64,000 nt of DNA, from assembly GCF_000001735.4 (NCBI RefSeq), contig NC_003074.8:16685261-16749260 (forward strand), written 5' to 3'. This document shows positions 1 through 11,602 of this stretch, piece by piece; position 1 is the stretch's first letter, and the number at the start of each line of letters is the position of its first letter. The notes beneath the pieces are model-generated. The model did no database searches. It was not told the DNA's origin and saw only the letters and a list, made by a program, of their open reading frames with translations. Position numbers and translations under genes: made by a program. Origin of the DNA: Arabidopsis thaliana (Eukaryota > Streptophyta > Magnoliopsida > Brassicales > Brassicaceae).

Positions 1-176
1 GATTTTCTTAATCTTGTTTTACTTTTTTTTTTGTAAGTTAACAACATAACATTATTCTGTCAACAATATTCATTAATTTAATAGGTTTAGAAATGTAAAC
101 CGGAAGTGAAAACGTTTACAAATCTGATGTCATAAATCATAAAGCTAGAGTTTCAGGCTAAAGAATGAGCTTGTAT

Positions 177-873
177 TAGTGTTTTCACGCTCGACTCGGA
201 CTGTCCGGTCCGACCGGTTGAACCATGACCCAAACACTTTTTTTGTTTGGGTTTAGTTCTAAAACCCGAAAAATTTAAAACCAAAAAAATCCACAAAAAC
301 TCACCATTAACCCATAACCTGGTGAACCGGTTGAATCGGTCGGTGTGGGTTTTAAAATATTTTCTTTATTTTGGAATAAAATATGGGATTTTAGATTTTA
401 TTCAATCATTTTTAGAAATTTTTTCAGTTCATAAACTCATTTGATGTTTTAGATTTTGATGAAGACTTCACAATGCCGCCTTAATAAATGAATCGAATGG
501 TGAGTGAGACACGCAATATTAGTTATGTGAATTCACCATGTTTTATTAGTTTATTTTCGTCATTGGTGATATCCTACTATATTTGTTACGGTATTAGACA
601 TTTAGTTGGATTTTAAAAATTTAATCACTTTATTTTATTGTTTGATTACATATATATAAAATATATTTTTATTTTTTTGGTGTAAATGATTTTATATTTT
701 ATTAAACATAATCTGATTTTATATTTTATAAACATGATATGATTATTTTAAATTAATAAGAACTCTAAAAACTCTATCATCTCTATTAATATTAAATTTA
801 TTAAATAAATTTTAATCAGTTGACCCGTGGTTCAACCTAGTTGACCCGATGATCCAGTAACACAGAAGATAGC
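177..873. mobile_element. hAT-like MITE copy 1, right end truncated
   Basis: This block aligns over its whole length with the element at 882-1638: the same opening AGTGTTTTCACGC, then CCGGTCCGACCGGTT, then a central AT-rich part, then the ACCCGTGGTTCAACC segment. It has lost about the last 25 bp, including the right terminal repeat, because it stops in AGAAGATAGCC next to the second copy. It codes for nothing I recognise. The two copies differ by many substitutions, so they are not a recent tandem duplication; more likely this is an older copy with a second copy landed at its edge. Confidence 0.65.
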
Positions 874-881
874 CCTGTAAT

Positions 882-1638
882 CAGTGTTTTCACGCCCAAC
901 CCGAACCGTCCGGTCCGACCGGTTAACCCGTGACCCGAACACTTTTCCGGTTTGGGTTTAGTGCTAAAACCCAACAAGTTCAAAACCGAAAAAACCCACA
1001 AAAACTCGCAATTAACCCGTGACCCGGTGAACCGGTTGAACCGGCCGGGTGTGGGTTTTAAAAAGTTCTCTTGATTTTACAATAAAATATGGGATTTTAG
1101 ACTTTATTCAATTATTTTTAAAAGTTTTTTCAGTTCTTAAATTCATTTGATGTTTTAGATTTTGTTGAACACTTTAAAATACCGCCTTAAAATTGAATCG
1201 AATGGTGAGAGAGACAACCGAGATTAGTTGTTTGAATTCACGATGTTTTATTAATTTATTTCTGTCATTGATGATCTCCTAATATATTTGTTACGGTGTT
1301 AGACATTTAGTTGGATTTCAAATTTTTAACCACTTTATTATTATTGTTTGATTTTTTCTATATATATATATATATATATATATATTTGGGTGTAAATGAT
1401 TTTATATTTTGTTAAACATAATATAATTTTATATTTGATTAAATATGATATGATTATTTTTGTTTTATATTTATAATACTAATTTTGTTTTTTATAAAAT
1501 ACTCTAAAATTTCTATTAATATTAAATTTATTAAATAAATTTTAACTAATTAACCTATGGTCCAACCCGGTTGACCTGATGACCCGGTGACCCAGAAGGT
1601 AGTCCGGTTCATCGTCCGGGTCGGGTTTAAAAACATTG
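882..1638. mobile_element. non-autonomous hAT-type element (MITE) with 8-bp target duplication
   Basis: The left end reads CAGTGTTTTCACGCCCAACC and the right end, on the other strand, reads CAATGTTTTTAAACCCGACC. These are imperfect inverted repeats that continue into CCGG-rich sequence. CCTGTAAT flanks both sides (874-881 and 1639-1646), an 8-bp target-site duplication as expected for hAT transposases. No transposase is encoded, so it would depend on a partner element. A (TA)n run lies inside at about 1360-1386. Boundaries and duplication are read directly; the superfamily call is inferred from the 8-bp duplication and the CA...TG ends. Confidence 0.75.
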
Positions 1639-1805
1639 CCTGTAATTAAATGTTGTGGAATAGGAGAAAAGTAAAAAAAAAAAGGTTGACATTTTTGTAA
1701 AATGTGCAAAATGAAACTTAAATTAATCGAATAACAATATAGAAAATCCAAAGAAAGAAAATTCAAAACAACTTTGAAATCTATGTATTAATCCAAACAC
1801 AGAGA

Positions 1806-2578
1806 CTAAAGACTATAAAATTCAATGTAATCGGCATCGTAATTGGGCTTAGTGGGAGGATCAGGTAAACACCAATCACAACCACAACCGTAAGCCCAAG
1901 GATTATCATCTTCATCGTCATTATTGTCACCATCATGTCCATCATCATCGGCACTGGTTGTTTGAGAAACAATTGCTTCTCTTGCAAGTTCAAAGGCAAA
2001 CTTAATGTCGTTTTCGGCTACCAGAATTGCTTCGCTAGAAGCAAATTTCTCCCTAAGGCGTTGAACTTCTTTTATAAGTTGTTTGACAACTTTTATCTGC
2101 TTAGGTTTACATTTACCACTTGTTATCTGCATTGCAAATCAGATTCAGTTTTGTTTAACCAAAACATCACAATGAAACCGTCGTCACAAAACAAGATATG
2201 ATATAGATAAAAGTGCCAAAATATTCACGAAAAAAGTTATACCAAAGTAAAGTAAACACTTACGTTTTGGTAAAGCTCATTGTCATCACAATAGATCACG
2301 ATCTTTCTGATCCCTAAGTCGAGTGATTCACTTAACCCACGAATCAAAGCCCTAACCTTAACTCCTTCAACGTCACTCACTGATTCCTTCATCTCAAACA
2401 ACAACTCATCCATCTGATCACAAATGGCAACCCCAAATCCAGCCGCCACATTATCCGTACTCACCAACCCCTTAGAGTACAATCTGTGGACGACGTCGTC
2501 CAAAACTTTTGCCGCTGAAGATTGAGTTTCGACGACCTTAATAGAACCCTCACCTTCAAGGTTTGGTGTATATTCCAT
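1806..2578 (-). CDS. truncated RNase H-like protein of the RBR cluster (RBR half lost)
   Basis: Two exons, 2264-2578 and 1806-2126, joined in frame by a GTAAGT donor and an ATGCAG acceptor, give about 211 residues. Exon 1 matches the RNase H-like first exon of the neighbouring RBR genes (GLVSTDNVAAGFGVAICDQ, then IVIYCDD). Exon 2 carries the linker helix (IKEVQRLREKF, then DIKFAFELAREAIVS) that normally precedes RING1. Instead of RING1 the frame continues into an acidic Asp-rich stretch and a short Cys/Trp/Pro tail, then stops. No RING, IBR or RING2 cysteines follow, so it cannot be an RBR ligase by itself. The first catalytic Asp position of RNase H is Ser here (LYSKG). It may be a small expressed relative or a decaying remnant. 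Confidence 0.6.
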
Positions 2579-3134
2579 CTACCCTCCGTTTCTTCGAAAT
2601 CGTGCCTACTTCATCTCTATCCATGACTGTTTTATCTTTAGTTCCCAAGATTTATGGGAATGTTAATGAGTGAATATATATAGGAAAAAGGAGAGAATAT
2701 TGTAGCCGTGCTTGAGAAGCTGATAATATATTATCCGAAATTAGTAATATTTGCAACCGTTTTTGGTTAGTATTGATTGGTTTTCTTCTTTTTTTTCCGA
2801 AGATTTACATATATTTTCTACAGATTCTCATTACTTTGCTATTTATTTCTGCATTTATGATGCTACAAATCTCATATAAATTCCAGACGACAAATAAAAA
2901 AAATGAGAAGAAAAATAACAAGTTATTTTGACGACCTGATAATTTATTACATAACGCTTTCATATAGAATCGTTGAAGAAAAAACTAAAAAAGGTGTTTT
3001 TTTTTATTATTCATTTGGAATTGTGTGACATATGCATTAAGCAAAATAGAAAATTTAGCAACATGAACAACCAACAAACAGGTTATTTTATTATCCTAAC
3101 AAGAAGGAAAGAATTATTAAAATGAGAACAAAAA
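2579..3134. other. intergenic, no feature seen
   Basis: AT-rich spacer upstream of the truncated gene at 1806-2578 and downstream of the RBR pseudogene. A TATATATAGG run near 2676-2684 could be the TATA region of the left gene on the minus strand. No ORF or repeat of note. Confidence 0.5.
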
Positions 3135-4433
3135 CTAAAATAGTATACGTTTATGCATCATTGCTCGATGAGAGCAACCTCCTTGCTTCCATTCTGCTCT
3201 GCATGTGTAGCAAAACGAATAGCCACACCTATCCAGCAACCAAGAAAATCAAATGTGAACTAGTTACGCATGCAAAAACATAATCAAATTCTAAAAGAAT
3301 TATAATAGCATAGAATGTGTTTCTATAAGTTACCTGCAAGTTACTTTGATGCATCCTTCTGAAAGTTCGGTCATGTGTTGGCACTTTCCACATTGACGCC
3401 ACATTTTCTGATTTGCCAAATCTTTAAATATTCTATCATTTTCTGTAGGAGTTGGATGCAATCTCTTGTACTCATTGGCTCATTGCATGACAAGTTATTA
3501 TGTCATGGAACTTTGCAGTTGATGCATAAGGGTTCACCACATTCCATACAATAACATCTTCTAACTTCAGCTTCTCTATTCCATTTAGAGAGCTCGGTTT
3601 TCGACATTAAAGCATAGCAACTTGGTTTTGGGCAATAAACTCTGTCCCACATAGGAATTGTGTCTTCTTTGATCTTTCGTTCCCACATCTCTTAGTTTAG
3701 GTGTCAAAAGATGGGCACAGCTTCCAAGAGTCAGGTTCGATTTGCAGCCATAATGAGGACATCTCGGCACACGTCCCTCAAGTATCTTCACCTGCTAGGA
3801 GGATCCACAGATATGCTTAACTCAGAAACTATTGTCGCCCTTGCTAGTTCAGAAACATATCTGATACTACTTCCCTCCACAAAAATCGTAAAGCTAGACT
3901 TAAATCCTTCTCTTATTCGTTGCACATCATTAATTAGTAGGGAAATATTGTTCTCATCTGTCACGAATCTTCTCGAATATGACATTTATTCAATAGGACG
4001 AGATAATTTTAGTATTTCATATTAAAAAACAAAAATAAAGAAAGAAAAATAATTCCTACTCATATACATATTACTATGTTAGCTTCAATGCATTAACATA
4101 GGAAACAGGGAAATTCCTATGACTATAACAAAAAATTAGCCCCAAAAAAACACTTACTAATTCGTAAACGGGATAATAATCACAATAAATCGAGATATGA
4201 TCGATCCCCAAACCCGCAGCTTCTATTAGTCCTCGCTTTAATGCCATAAGTTCAGCCTCCAAAACAGTAATATCCGAGCCATGAATTGGTGCATTCAGCT
4301 GAAATAAGATATCATCTCTATGCCCGCAAATTGCAACCCCAAATCCAGCCAATGAGTCATCGCCAACCAAACCTTTGAAGTAAAGGCTGCACAACTGAGG
4401 ACTAATGCTCGAGCGAGTAAATCCCTTGAGCAT
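3135..4433 (-). pseudogene. RNase H-like/RBR ubiquitin ligase pseudogene
   Basis: Exon 1 (4158-4433, 92 codons) is intact and encodes the RNase H-like part (SLYFKGLVGDDSLAGFGV, ELMALKRGL, ISIYCD). Exon 2 starts with a normal linker (3985 leftwards) but a deletion removes nearly all of RING1 and changes frame at SVDPPSR. After LEGRVPRCPHYGCKSNLT another one-base shift falls in the segment that reads REMWEQ in relatives. The IBR part then meets a TGA where paralogues have Trp (KVP-stop-HNNLSC). The RING2 start keeps SEGCIKVTC, and exon 3 (CGYSFCYTCRAEWKQGGC, ending at 3135) is still recognisable. Several independent lesions make this a pseudogene. Confidence 0.85.
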
Positions 4434-5513
4434 CTTGTCCTCTGCTTACCGCAAAAGTAATATGATTCATTCATGTATATGGTGAGGATCCAAAATAATC
4501 AGGGGAAATTATCTTGGTATAGATTTTTAATAATTTATCTTAACATTAAAATTAGTAAAGAAAAATAAACTAGTTAAAATTATCTCGAAAATAAAGGCAA
4601 GGTTCTATCACACTCAAATCTTTTTGTTTTTTTATAACAAATTTTCTTGTTGGGAACTAACTGCGTGACATTCATAATTTTGAATAAGGTTGTGGTTTTT
4701 TTTCTTTCTTTTTTTTTTTTGTAATATTTGGTAAATTAACGGTTTGTGGATTCTCATTCCCCTATGGGTCTTGGTTTTAACAAGTGAATAAAAACCATAA
4801 TTATAAATTTTGGCTAGAAAACCACAATTTCTCGATTGATGGAGATTAATCTATCTATCTATCTAATTATTTTTAGTCTCACCATAATTTAATTTTAGTA
4901 TCAAGCTTTGCTGGATTAATATAATAGACAATTAAAAAAAAGTAAATGTGATCAGAACAAAGAATTTTCTTCGGTATTTTACTTTTGGAGAACATCAATA
5001 AAGAAAACATCATCAAGTGATGAGCTATAGACATAGATTTCAAAGACGGCAAATAAGAATTAGAATTCACTATAAGAAAAACATAATTTCTTAAGAATGA
5101 AGATAGAATAAGAATAACTAGATACAAAAAGCCTCACAAGCAAAAGAGGATCCACAAGTAATATTTAAACCCAAAAAAATAAGCAGAAAAAGGCTAAAGT
5201 ATGCATTCTCCTCCACCATTCCGTGACGGTGAAGGCAACCTTCAACCGTTGAGACTAAAAATAATTTTAAAAGAACACAGGACAAGGAGTCTGGGGGAGA
5301 TTAGACCAGCAGCAACAACAAAGGATTTATTCAAACATTAGGATTTAAGATCAAGCTATATATGATTGGAAAAAAAAAAAAAAAAACTGAAATCCAACTG
5401 AAAACCTTAAAGAATTTTAGTTTTGGGACAATATTCGTTAACTCAAATAAACCACAACCATAACCCCTAGATATGTACTTAACCATTAATCTACTTAACC
5501 ATGCGCTCAGTAG
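4434..5513. other. intergenic, no feature seen
   Basis: AT-rich spacer with homopolymer runs (for example A17 near 5370). The only minus-strand reading frame here, around 4879-5127, has no recognisable domain and looks like chance. Confidence 0.5.
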
Positions 5514-6593
5514 TTAGTAAATAATAAACCTAAGGAAAAAAAGAGAAATGAGGACAATGAAGACCATAGAAACGTCCACCAGTTTCATCACCAATTGGCG
5601 ATGATGAGAGCAACCTCCAAGCTTCCATTGGGTTCCGCATGCATAGCAAAACGTATAGCCACACCTACACATCAAACTATGAACATTACAGTAGCCGAAT
5701 TCTAAAAAAGATTCAGAAATCATATATAATAACTATAGAATGTGATTAGAGATAATACCTGCAAGTTACATTGATGCGTTCTTCCGATGGTTTTATATTG
5801 TGTTGGCAACTTCTACATTGTCGCCACACTGTTGTAGTAGCCTTGTTACCCTTCATCTTGTATTCCTTGCAAGACAAGTTACTATGCCACGAAACATTGC
5901 AGTCAATGCAAAAGGGTTTACGGCATTTAGAGCAACATCTCCTAACTCCATCGTCAGTGGATTCAGTAAGCTCGGTCTTCGACATCAAAGCCCAGCACTT
6001 TGGATTTGGGCAATGAAATCTGTTACATACAGGAATTGACTCCTCTTTGATCCTTTGTTCCCACATCTCTCTTTGTTTAGGTGTCAAAAGATGGTCACAA
6101 CTTCTAAGAGTTAGGGCTGATTTGCAGCCATGACGCGGACATCTAGGTACACCTCCCTCGTTTAGACTCACTTCTATACGTTGTTTCATGCACTCCACAC
6201 AGAAGTAATGACTGCATAAAGCAGCGGAAAACATCTCCTGACCTTCGATATCATCCACAAAGCAAATTCCACAAGTCTTCTTCTGAGTAGTACGAGGCAT
6301 AGGTCTGATGTTGCGAGAAACTAGTGTTTCCTTTGCAAGCTTATACGTAAAATTCGCTTGCTTTCCTGTAACAAGAATAGGGATGCTAAATGTAAATTGT
6401 TGTCTGATGCGGTGGACGTCATCCATTAGCAAGGCAAATTTCTCATGGTGAGGCACAGATCTCTCCATAACCTAATCATCCAAGGCAAAGAATCAATCAG
6501 TTTAAGATATTGAAGCAAAGACATGTGAACCTTAGCAGCCAAGAAAACTTACAAATTCAAAAATCTCAGGATCACAACAGCAAATTGTGATAT

Positions 6594-6598
6594 GTTTG
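6594..6598. repeat. target-site duplication GTTTG, left copy
   Basis: GTTTG immediately precedes the TG of the left LTR and recurs at 12337-12341 right after the CA end of the right LTR. A 5-bp duplication is what Ty1/copia integrases make. Confidence 0.9.
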
Positions 6599-7332
6599 TG
6601 TAAGGATTTGCCCACTCAAAACGTCGACTTTTCTTGAGAACAAACCAAACACAACACCACAAGCAAGAAAACCTCTCTGTTGGACAGAGTGTTGAGACAG
6701 AACACACAACAAGACCCGAACTTTAAAGAGAAACACAGAAAGTGCAAGAACACAAACAGAGAACACAAAGCAAGTTTGGTAACCCAGTTCACATCAACAG
6801 ATGCTACGTCTGGGCCGAGACTGTGCTCGGAATCCACTAAATTAGAGATAGTGTTTACAAGAAGAATTACAAGTGACCACTCGATACCCTTCACTAGTAC
6901 TCGAGTTCACTCTGTATCACTCTCCTAGACCTAAGAAACTCTGTTACAAGCTTATGATAATAACAAGTCTCTCAATATCTCTTAGCCGCCTTTGTTCTCA
7001 CAACTCTCTCAATAACCTAGAGCACCTCTTTTATACTGAATACAACTAGGGCTCCCTTGTGCTGACGCGGACACTGTTGCACCATGGAAACGCCAAAGGT
7101 ACTGTCTTGAAACCGCGTCTGTTAAAGCACTCCAACAGCTAGCACCACATACAGACAAAACTTGTCTTCTACAGCTGAAGGCGGCAATTTTCCTTTTGCT
7201 GGTTCACTATGAATGTGGTCCCAAGCTAACTTAACCAGGGTTTGATTTACTTCACCTGGGTTAAGCTCCAACGGATCTTTGCTTTAAACATTTGTAACCT
7301 TCCTTGAGCTTCAAGTCATCATATTCTTCACA
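6599..7332 (-). repeat. 3' LTR of the copia element
   Basis: 734 bp, about 98.8 percent identical by eye to 11603-12336. Bounded by GTTTG on the left and the polypurine tract on the right. Confidence 0.92.
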
Positions 7333-7445
7333 AATCTCCACCTGATGACATGAGGATCAAAGGTAACAACACACACAATACTTTAGAGAGAGTTAACAAA
7401 ACCTGATTTAGTTTCCCGGATTCCAGTCTCGGCTTCCTTGAGTCT

Positions 7446-10400
7446 CTACTCAGACTTTACCCGTAAAAAGTCCAATGCAGTTTGGAACTTGTTTACAGGT
7501 AGAACTTTCGTGAAGATATCAGCTGGATTCTTCTCAGTAGATATCTTTGACACTTCCACTTTTCCATCAGCTATGATTTCCCGGATAAAGTGAAACTTGA
7601 CATCAATGTGCTTGGTTCTTTCATGATGCACATTGTTCTTGGAGAGTGCAATAGCACTCTGTGAATCACAGAAGATCTCCACATTCTTCTGCTCATAACC
7701 AAAATCTTTTAGAAGACCTTTCAACCAGATAGCTTCTTTCACTGCTTCTGTAAGGGACATGTATTCACACTCTGTAGATGACTGTGCAACTACTCTCTGC
7801 AGTCCAGACTTCCAACTTATAGTGTTGCCACCCAAAGTAAACACCAGACCCGTGATAGATCTTCTCTTGTCTAGATCAGCTGCGTAGTCTGCATCACAAT
7901 AACCACAGATACTGAAGTCTGAATTTCTCTTGTAACACAACCTTGTGTCCACAGTTCCTTTAATGTACCTCAGAACCCACTTCACCCCTAACCAGTGTTC
8001 TTTTGCAGGCTGGCTCATGAATCTGCTAACAACGCCTACAGGATAGGCCAAGTCAGGACGGGTGCCTATCATGGCATACATGATGCTTCCTACAGCGCTC
8101 GAGTATGGGACTGAGTTCATATACTCTTCTTCTGTGCTTAGCTTCTCTTCAGTTGCAGATTTCATCTTCAAGTGAGCTCCCAGTGGAGTCAATGCTGGTT
8201 TTGATTCCAGCATGTTGAATGTCTTGAGTACTTTGTTCAAGTAGCTCTCTTGAGACAGCCACAGAACACCTGCTTCTCGATCTATGATGATTTCTATACC
8301 AAGGATCTTCTTAGCTGCGCCTAGATCCTTCATTTCAAACTTAATACTCAGCTCTTTCTTCAATGCGTCTATGGCTTGCATGTTGTTTGCCGCCACAAGC
8401 ATATCATCCACATAGAACAATAAATACATCGTGGAATCATCAGACAGTTTCTTAGTATAAGCACAACTATCATAATCACTTCTCTTGAAACCAATTTCAG
8501 TCATGTAATGATTAAACTTTTCATTCCACTGTCTAGGTGCTTGCTTAAGACCGTACAAAGACTTGTTCAGAAGACATACCTCATTCTCTTTGAATAAGGA
8601 TTCACATCCTTCAGGCGGCATCATGTAGATCTTCTCTTTCAATTCCCCATGGAGAAACGCTGTCTTGACGTCCAGTTGCTCCAATTCAAGATTTTCTTGA
8701 GCCACGATTGAAAGGAGGATTCGGATTGAAACATGTTTCACAACCGGTGCAAAGATCTCATGATAGTCCACGCCTTCTCTTTGAGCATACCCTTTGGCAA
8801 CAAGTCTTGCCTTGAACCTTGGTTCTTCAACTCCTGGAATACCTTGCTTATACTTGTATATCCATCTGCTCCCAATGATTCTCTGTTTCTCAGGTCTTGT
8901 GACTGTAGTCCAAGTATCATTCTTTAGTTGAGACTCAATTTCCTCATTCATAGCAAGTCTCCACTTGTCCCAGTTTTCATCTCTGACAGCTTCTTTGTAA
9001 TCTGCCGGTTCTACTGCATCACCATCTTCTGTTGTATATAGAGCTTCTGCATAATAGTCTTCATCATCGAATCGTCTTGGTGCTCTGATTTCCCTTCTTT
9101 CTCTGTCTCGAACCAGATGATAACTCAAAGGAGATTGATGTACATCTGTCTCTTCAATATCATCAGTTTCATATCTTGGTGGTGTACTAGTCACTGCGCC
9201 TCTTGTAGCAGGTGTGACTTGAGCTTGTGATTGTTCTCCACCTGAGCTGTTATCTTTGTCAGCTTCAAGATCTAAATCAATGTATGACCCAGCGTGGTCA
9301 TCCTCTTCACAGGAAACTTGTTCTTTTCTCTGCATCAGATCCTTGTACACTGCATTCTCCTGGAAACTCACATTTCTGCTCACTACACACTTCTTTTCTT
9401 CAATCAGCCAAACCTTGTAACCTTTCACGCCACTTGGATATCCAATAAGAACTCCCTTCTTTGCCCTCAGATTTAACTTTCCACCATCAGTATGAACAAA
9501 TGTTACACAGCCATACCTTCTCAAGTAGCTGTATATAGGTGCCTTTCCAGACCATCTCTTGTCAGGAAACTCAAAGTTAATCGCAGAGCAAGGAGTTTTA
9601 TTGATGAGTAGCACTGCTGTATGTGTGGCTTCAGCCCAAAATCTTTTAGGCAGCCCTGAGTCACATAGCATGCTTCTCACTTTCTCCATAATAGTTCTGT
9701 TCATGCGTTCAACAACTCCGTTTTGTTGTGGCGTGTAAGCGCAGGTCCTGTGTCTCTGGAAACCTTTTTCTTCGCAAAACCCATCAAACATTCGGTTACA
9801 GAACTCTAGACCATTGTCTGTTCTCAGAGTTTTAACTCTCTCACCACTTTGGTTCTCCACCAAACTGATCCAACTTACAAACTTCTCAAAAGCTTCATCT
9901 TTAGTTTTCAGAAAATAAACCCATACCTTCCTTGTATAGTCATCAATGAATGATATAAAGTACTGGCAGTTCCCTAGTGACATTGGTACTGTAGGTGCCC
10001 CCCACAGGTCAGAATGAACATACTCGAGCTTCTTTTTAGTGTCATGTTGAGCCAAGTTGAAGCCAATCTTCTTAGCTCTTCCATAGATGCAGTCTTCACA
10101 CGTATCAAGCATTGACACCTTCTTCTTATCAAGAAACCCTTTCTTAATCAGCAAGCTCATGTTTTTCTGACTCATATGACATAGCCTCCTATGCCATAAC
10201 ACAGTGTCATCATTAGCTCTAGCCACTGCAAGTGATTCATCAGTTGCAGGTTTCCCATGGAGTATGTAGAGCGTGTCATACCTTCTTCCCTCCAACAGAA
10301 CTTGATTACCAGATTTAATTCTCAACATACCATTCTCTGATTCAAACTTATGACCTGCTTTTTCGAAAGTTCCCAAAGATAACAGGTTCCTATCCATATC

Positions 10401-11537
10401 TGGAATGTATCTCACATTTTGTAATGTTACAGTGAGACCATTGTCGTTGACAATCCTGACTGTACCAACTCCTTTGACTCGTGAGATAGACTTGTTTCCC
10501 ATTCTGACTGAACCTCCTGCTTCTTCATCAAAATCTTCAAGCCACTCCCTCTTATGGGTCATGTGATAGATGCAGCCTGTATCCATTATCCACTCATCTT
10601 CCAAATGAATGTCAGTAGAGGATAAAGCTTCTGACACAAACATTCCTGCAGATTCAACAAAGTTAACTGAGCCTTCAACCAGATTTCCTTTTCCTCCTGA
10701 GGATTCTCCTTTGTTGCTTCCTTGATTCTTGAACTGAGGCTTGTTTTTGTTGGGACAGGTAGACTTCAGATGGCCATCTTCTCCACAGATCCAACATCCA
10801 CGTTTAGACTTAGACTTAGATCTCTTCCCTTTCCCTTTATCCTTTTGTTCACTTCTTCCTCTATTTTCTGCCTTGTCCTTGACATACAGACCCTCAGCTT
10901 GACCTTTAATACTTTTCTTAACTGACCCAAACTCTAACTCTCTAGAGTAAATGGCAGCAGCCACTTCGTCAAGAGACAATACAGTCTTACCAGAGCTATA
11001 TTTCAAAGTATCCTTTAACTGATCAAACGGCTTAGGAAGAGACATCAACAACAGTATGGCTTGATCCTCATCTGAGACTAAAACATTTAAGTTCTCTAAA
11101 TCTGCTACTATATGAAGAAATTCATCGATATTACCTTCAATAGAGAGATTCTCGGACATCTTGAAGCTATAGAGCTTCTGCTTCAGATATATCCGGTTTG
11201 GGAGAGCTTTAGACATGTAGAGCCTATCCAAGGCTTCCAGCATCGCAGCAGCAGATGTCTCTTTCTTAATCTTCCTCAAAACCCGATCTGAAACACTCAA
11301 CACGATGGTGCTTCTGGCTTTTCTCTTCTTCTCTTCAAAAGCTTCCATCTTTTCTCGTTCTTCTTTCTCATCTTCATCAGATTTCTCTGAATCTCTTTCT
11401 TTCCCCATCGGCGTCTCAGATTCCCTTAGAACAGCACTTAAGCCCAACATATCAATGTGAGCTAAGAGCTTCTCCTTCCACATCGTGTAATCCCCACGAC
11501 CATCAAACTTCTCAACCTCTATTCTTGCTCCAGACAT
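7446..11537 (-). CDS. copia gag-pol polyprotein, 1363 aa, intact
   Basis: One open frame with the Ty1/copia domain order. Gag occupies about residues 1-245, with a CCHC zinc knuckle at about 248-261 (CWICGEDGHLKSTC). The protease motif MDTG is near 318-321. A pre-integrase HRRLCH segment is followed by the integrase core (HSDLWG, DDYTRKVW, RTDNGLEF, NGVVERMNRT). Reverse transcriptase shows LDVKTAFLHGEL and YVDDMLVAA. RNase H shows CDADYA, SSTECEYMSL, DSQSAIAL and HIDVKFHFIRE. Integrase preceding reverse transcriptase identifies copia rather than gypsy. No stop or frameshift is present, and the expected catalytic acidic residues are visible. The product would make virus-like particles and reverse-transcribe the element RNA. 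No family name is assigned because I cannot run a repeat-library search. Confidence 0.95.
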   Translation of the reverse strand: MSGARIEVEKFDGRGDYTMWKEKLLAHIDMLGLSAVLRESETPMGKERDSEKSDEDEKEEREKMEAFEEKKRKARSTIVLSVSDRVLRKIKKETSAAAMLEALDRLYMSKALPNRIYLKQKLYSFKMSENLSIEGNIDEFLHIVADLENLNVLVSDEDQAILLLMSLPKPFDQLKDTLKYSSGKTVLSLDEVAAAIYSRELEFGSVKKSIKGQAEGLYVKDKAENRGRSEQKDKGKGKRSKSKSKRGCWICGEDGHLKSTCPNKNKPQFKNQGSNKGESSGGKGNLVEGSVNFVESAGMFVSEALSSTDIHLEDEWIMDTGCIYHMTHKREWLEDFDEEAGGSVRMGNKSISRVKGVGTVRIVNDNGLTVTLQNVRYIPDMDRNLLSLGTFEKAGHKFESENGMLRIKSGNQVLLEGRRYDTLYILHGKPATDESLAVARANDDTVLWHRRLCHMSQKNMSLLIKKGFLDKKKVSMLDTCEDCIYGRAKKIGFNLAQHDTKKKLEYVHSDLWGAPTVPMSLGNCQYFISFIDDYTRKVWVYFLKTKDEAFEKFVSWISLVENQSGERVKTLRTDNGLEFCNRMFDGFCEEKGFQRHRTCAYTPQQNGVVERMNRTIMEKVRSMLCDSGLPKRFWAEATHTAVLLINKTPCSAINFEFPDKRWSGKAPIYSYLRRYGCVTFVHTDGGKLNLRAKKGVLIGYPSGVKGYKVWLIEEKKCVVSRNVSFQENAVYKDLMQRKEQVSCEEDDHAGSYIDLDLEADKDNSSGGEQSQAQVTPATRGAVTSTPPRYETDDIEETDVHQSPLSYHLVRDRERREIRAPRRFDDEDYYAEALYTTEDGDAVEPADYKEAVRDENWDKWRLAMNEEIESQLKNDTWTTVTRPEKQRIIGSRWIYKYKQGIPGVEEPRFKARLVAKGYAQREGVDYHEIFAPVVKHVSIRILLSIVAQENLELEQLDVKTAFLHGELKEKIYMMPPEGCESLFKENEVCLLNKSLYGLKQAPRQWNEKFNHYMTEIGFKRSDYDSCAYTKKLSDDSTMYLLFYVDDMLVAANNMQAIDALKKELSIKFEMKDLGAAKKILGIEIIIDREAGVLWLSQESYLNKVLKTFNMLESKPALTPLGAHLKMKSATEEKLSTEEEYMNSVPYSSAVGSIMYAMIGTRPDLAYPVGVVSRFMSQPAKEHWLGVKWVLRYIKGTVDTRLCYKRNSDFSICGYCDADYAADLDKRRSITGLVFTLGGNTISWKSGLQRVVAQSSTECEYMSLTEAVKEAIWLKGLLKDFGYEQKNVEIFCDSQSAIALSKNNVHHERTKHIDVKFHFIREIIADGKVEVSKISTEKNPADIFTKVLPVNKFQTALDFLRVKSE

Positions 11538-11602
11538 GGTTTAACCGTTTGTTAACACTACGGAACCACAAACGGACTGTAACCAAGGCTCTAATACCAA
11601 TC

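Noticed and set aside
4879-5127. 82-codon minus-strand frame
   Set aside because: No domain, no homology to neighbours, AT-driven composition; looks like chance.
6572-6928. Frames inside the copia LTRs (repeated at 11541-11932)
   Set aside because: Identical pairs explained by the LTR duplication; not coding.
8733-9476. Plus-strand frames opposite the copia polyprotein
   Set aside because: Antisense shadows of the intact gag-pol frame.
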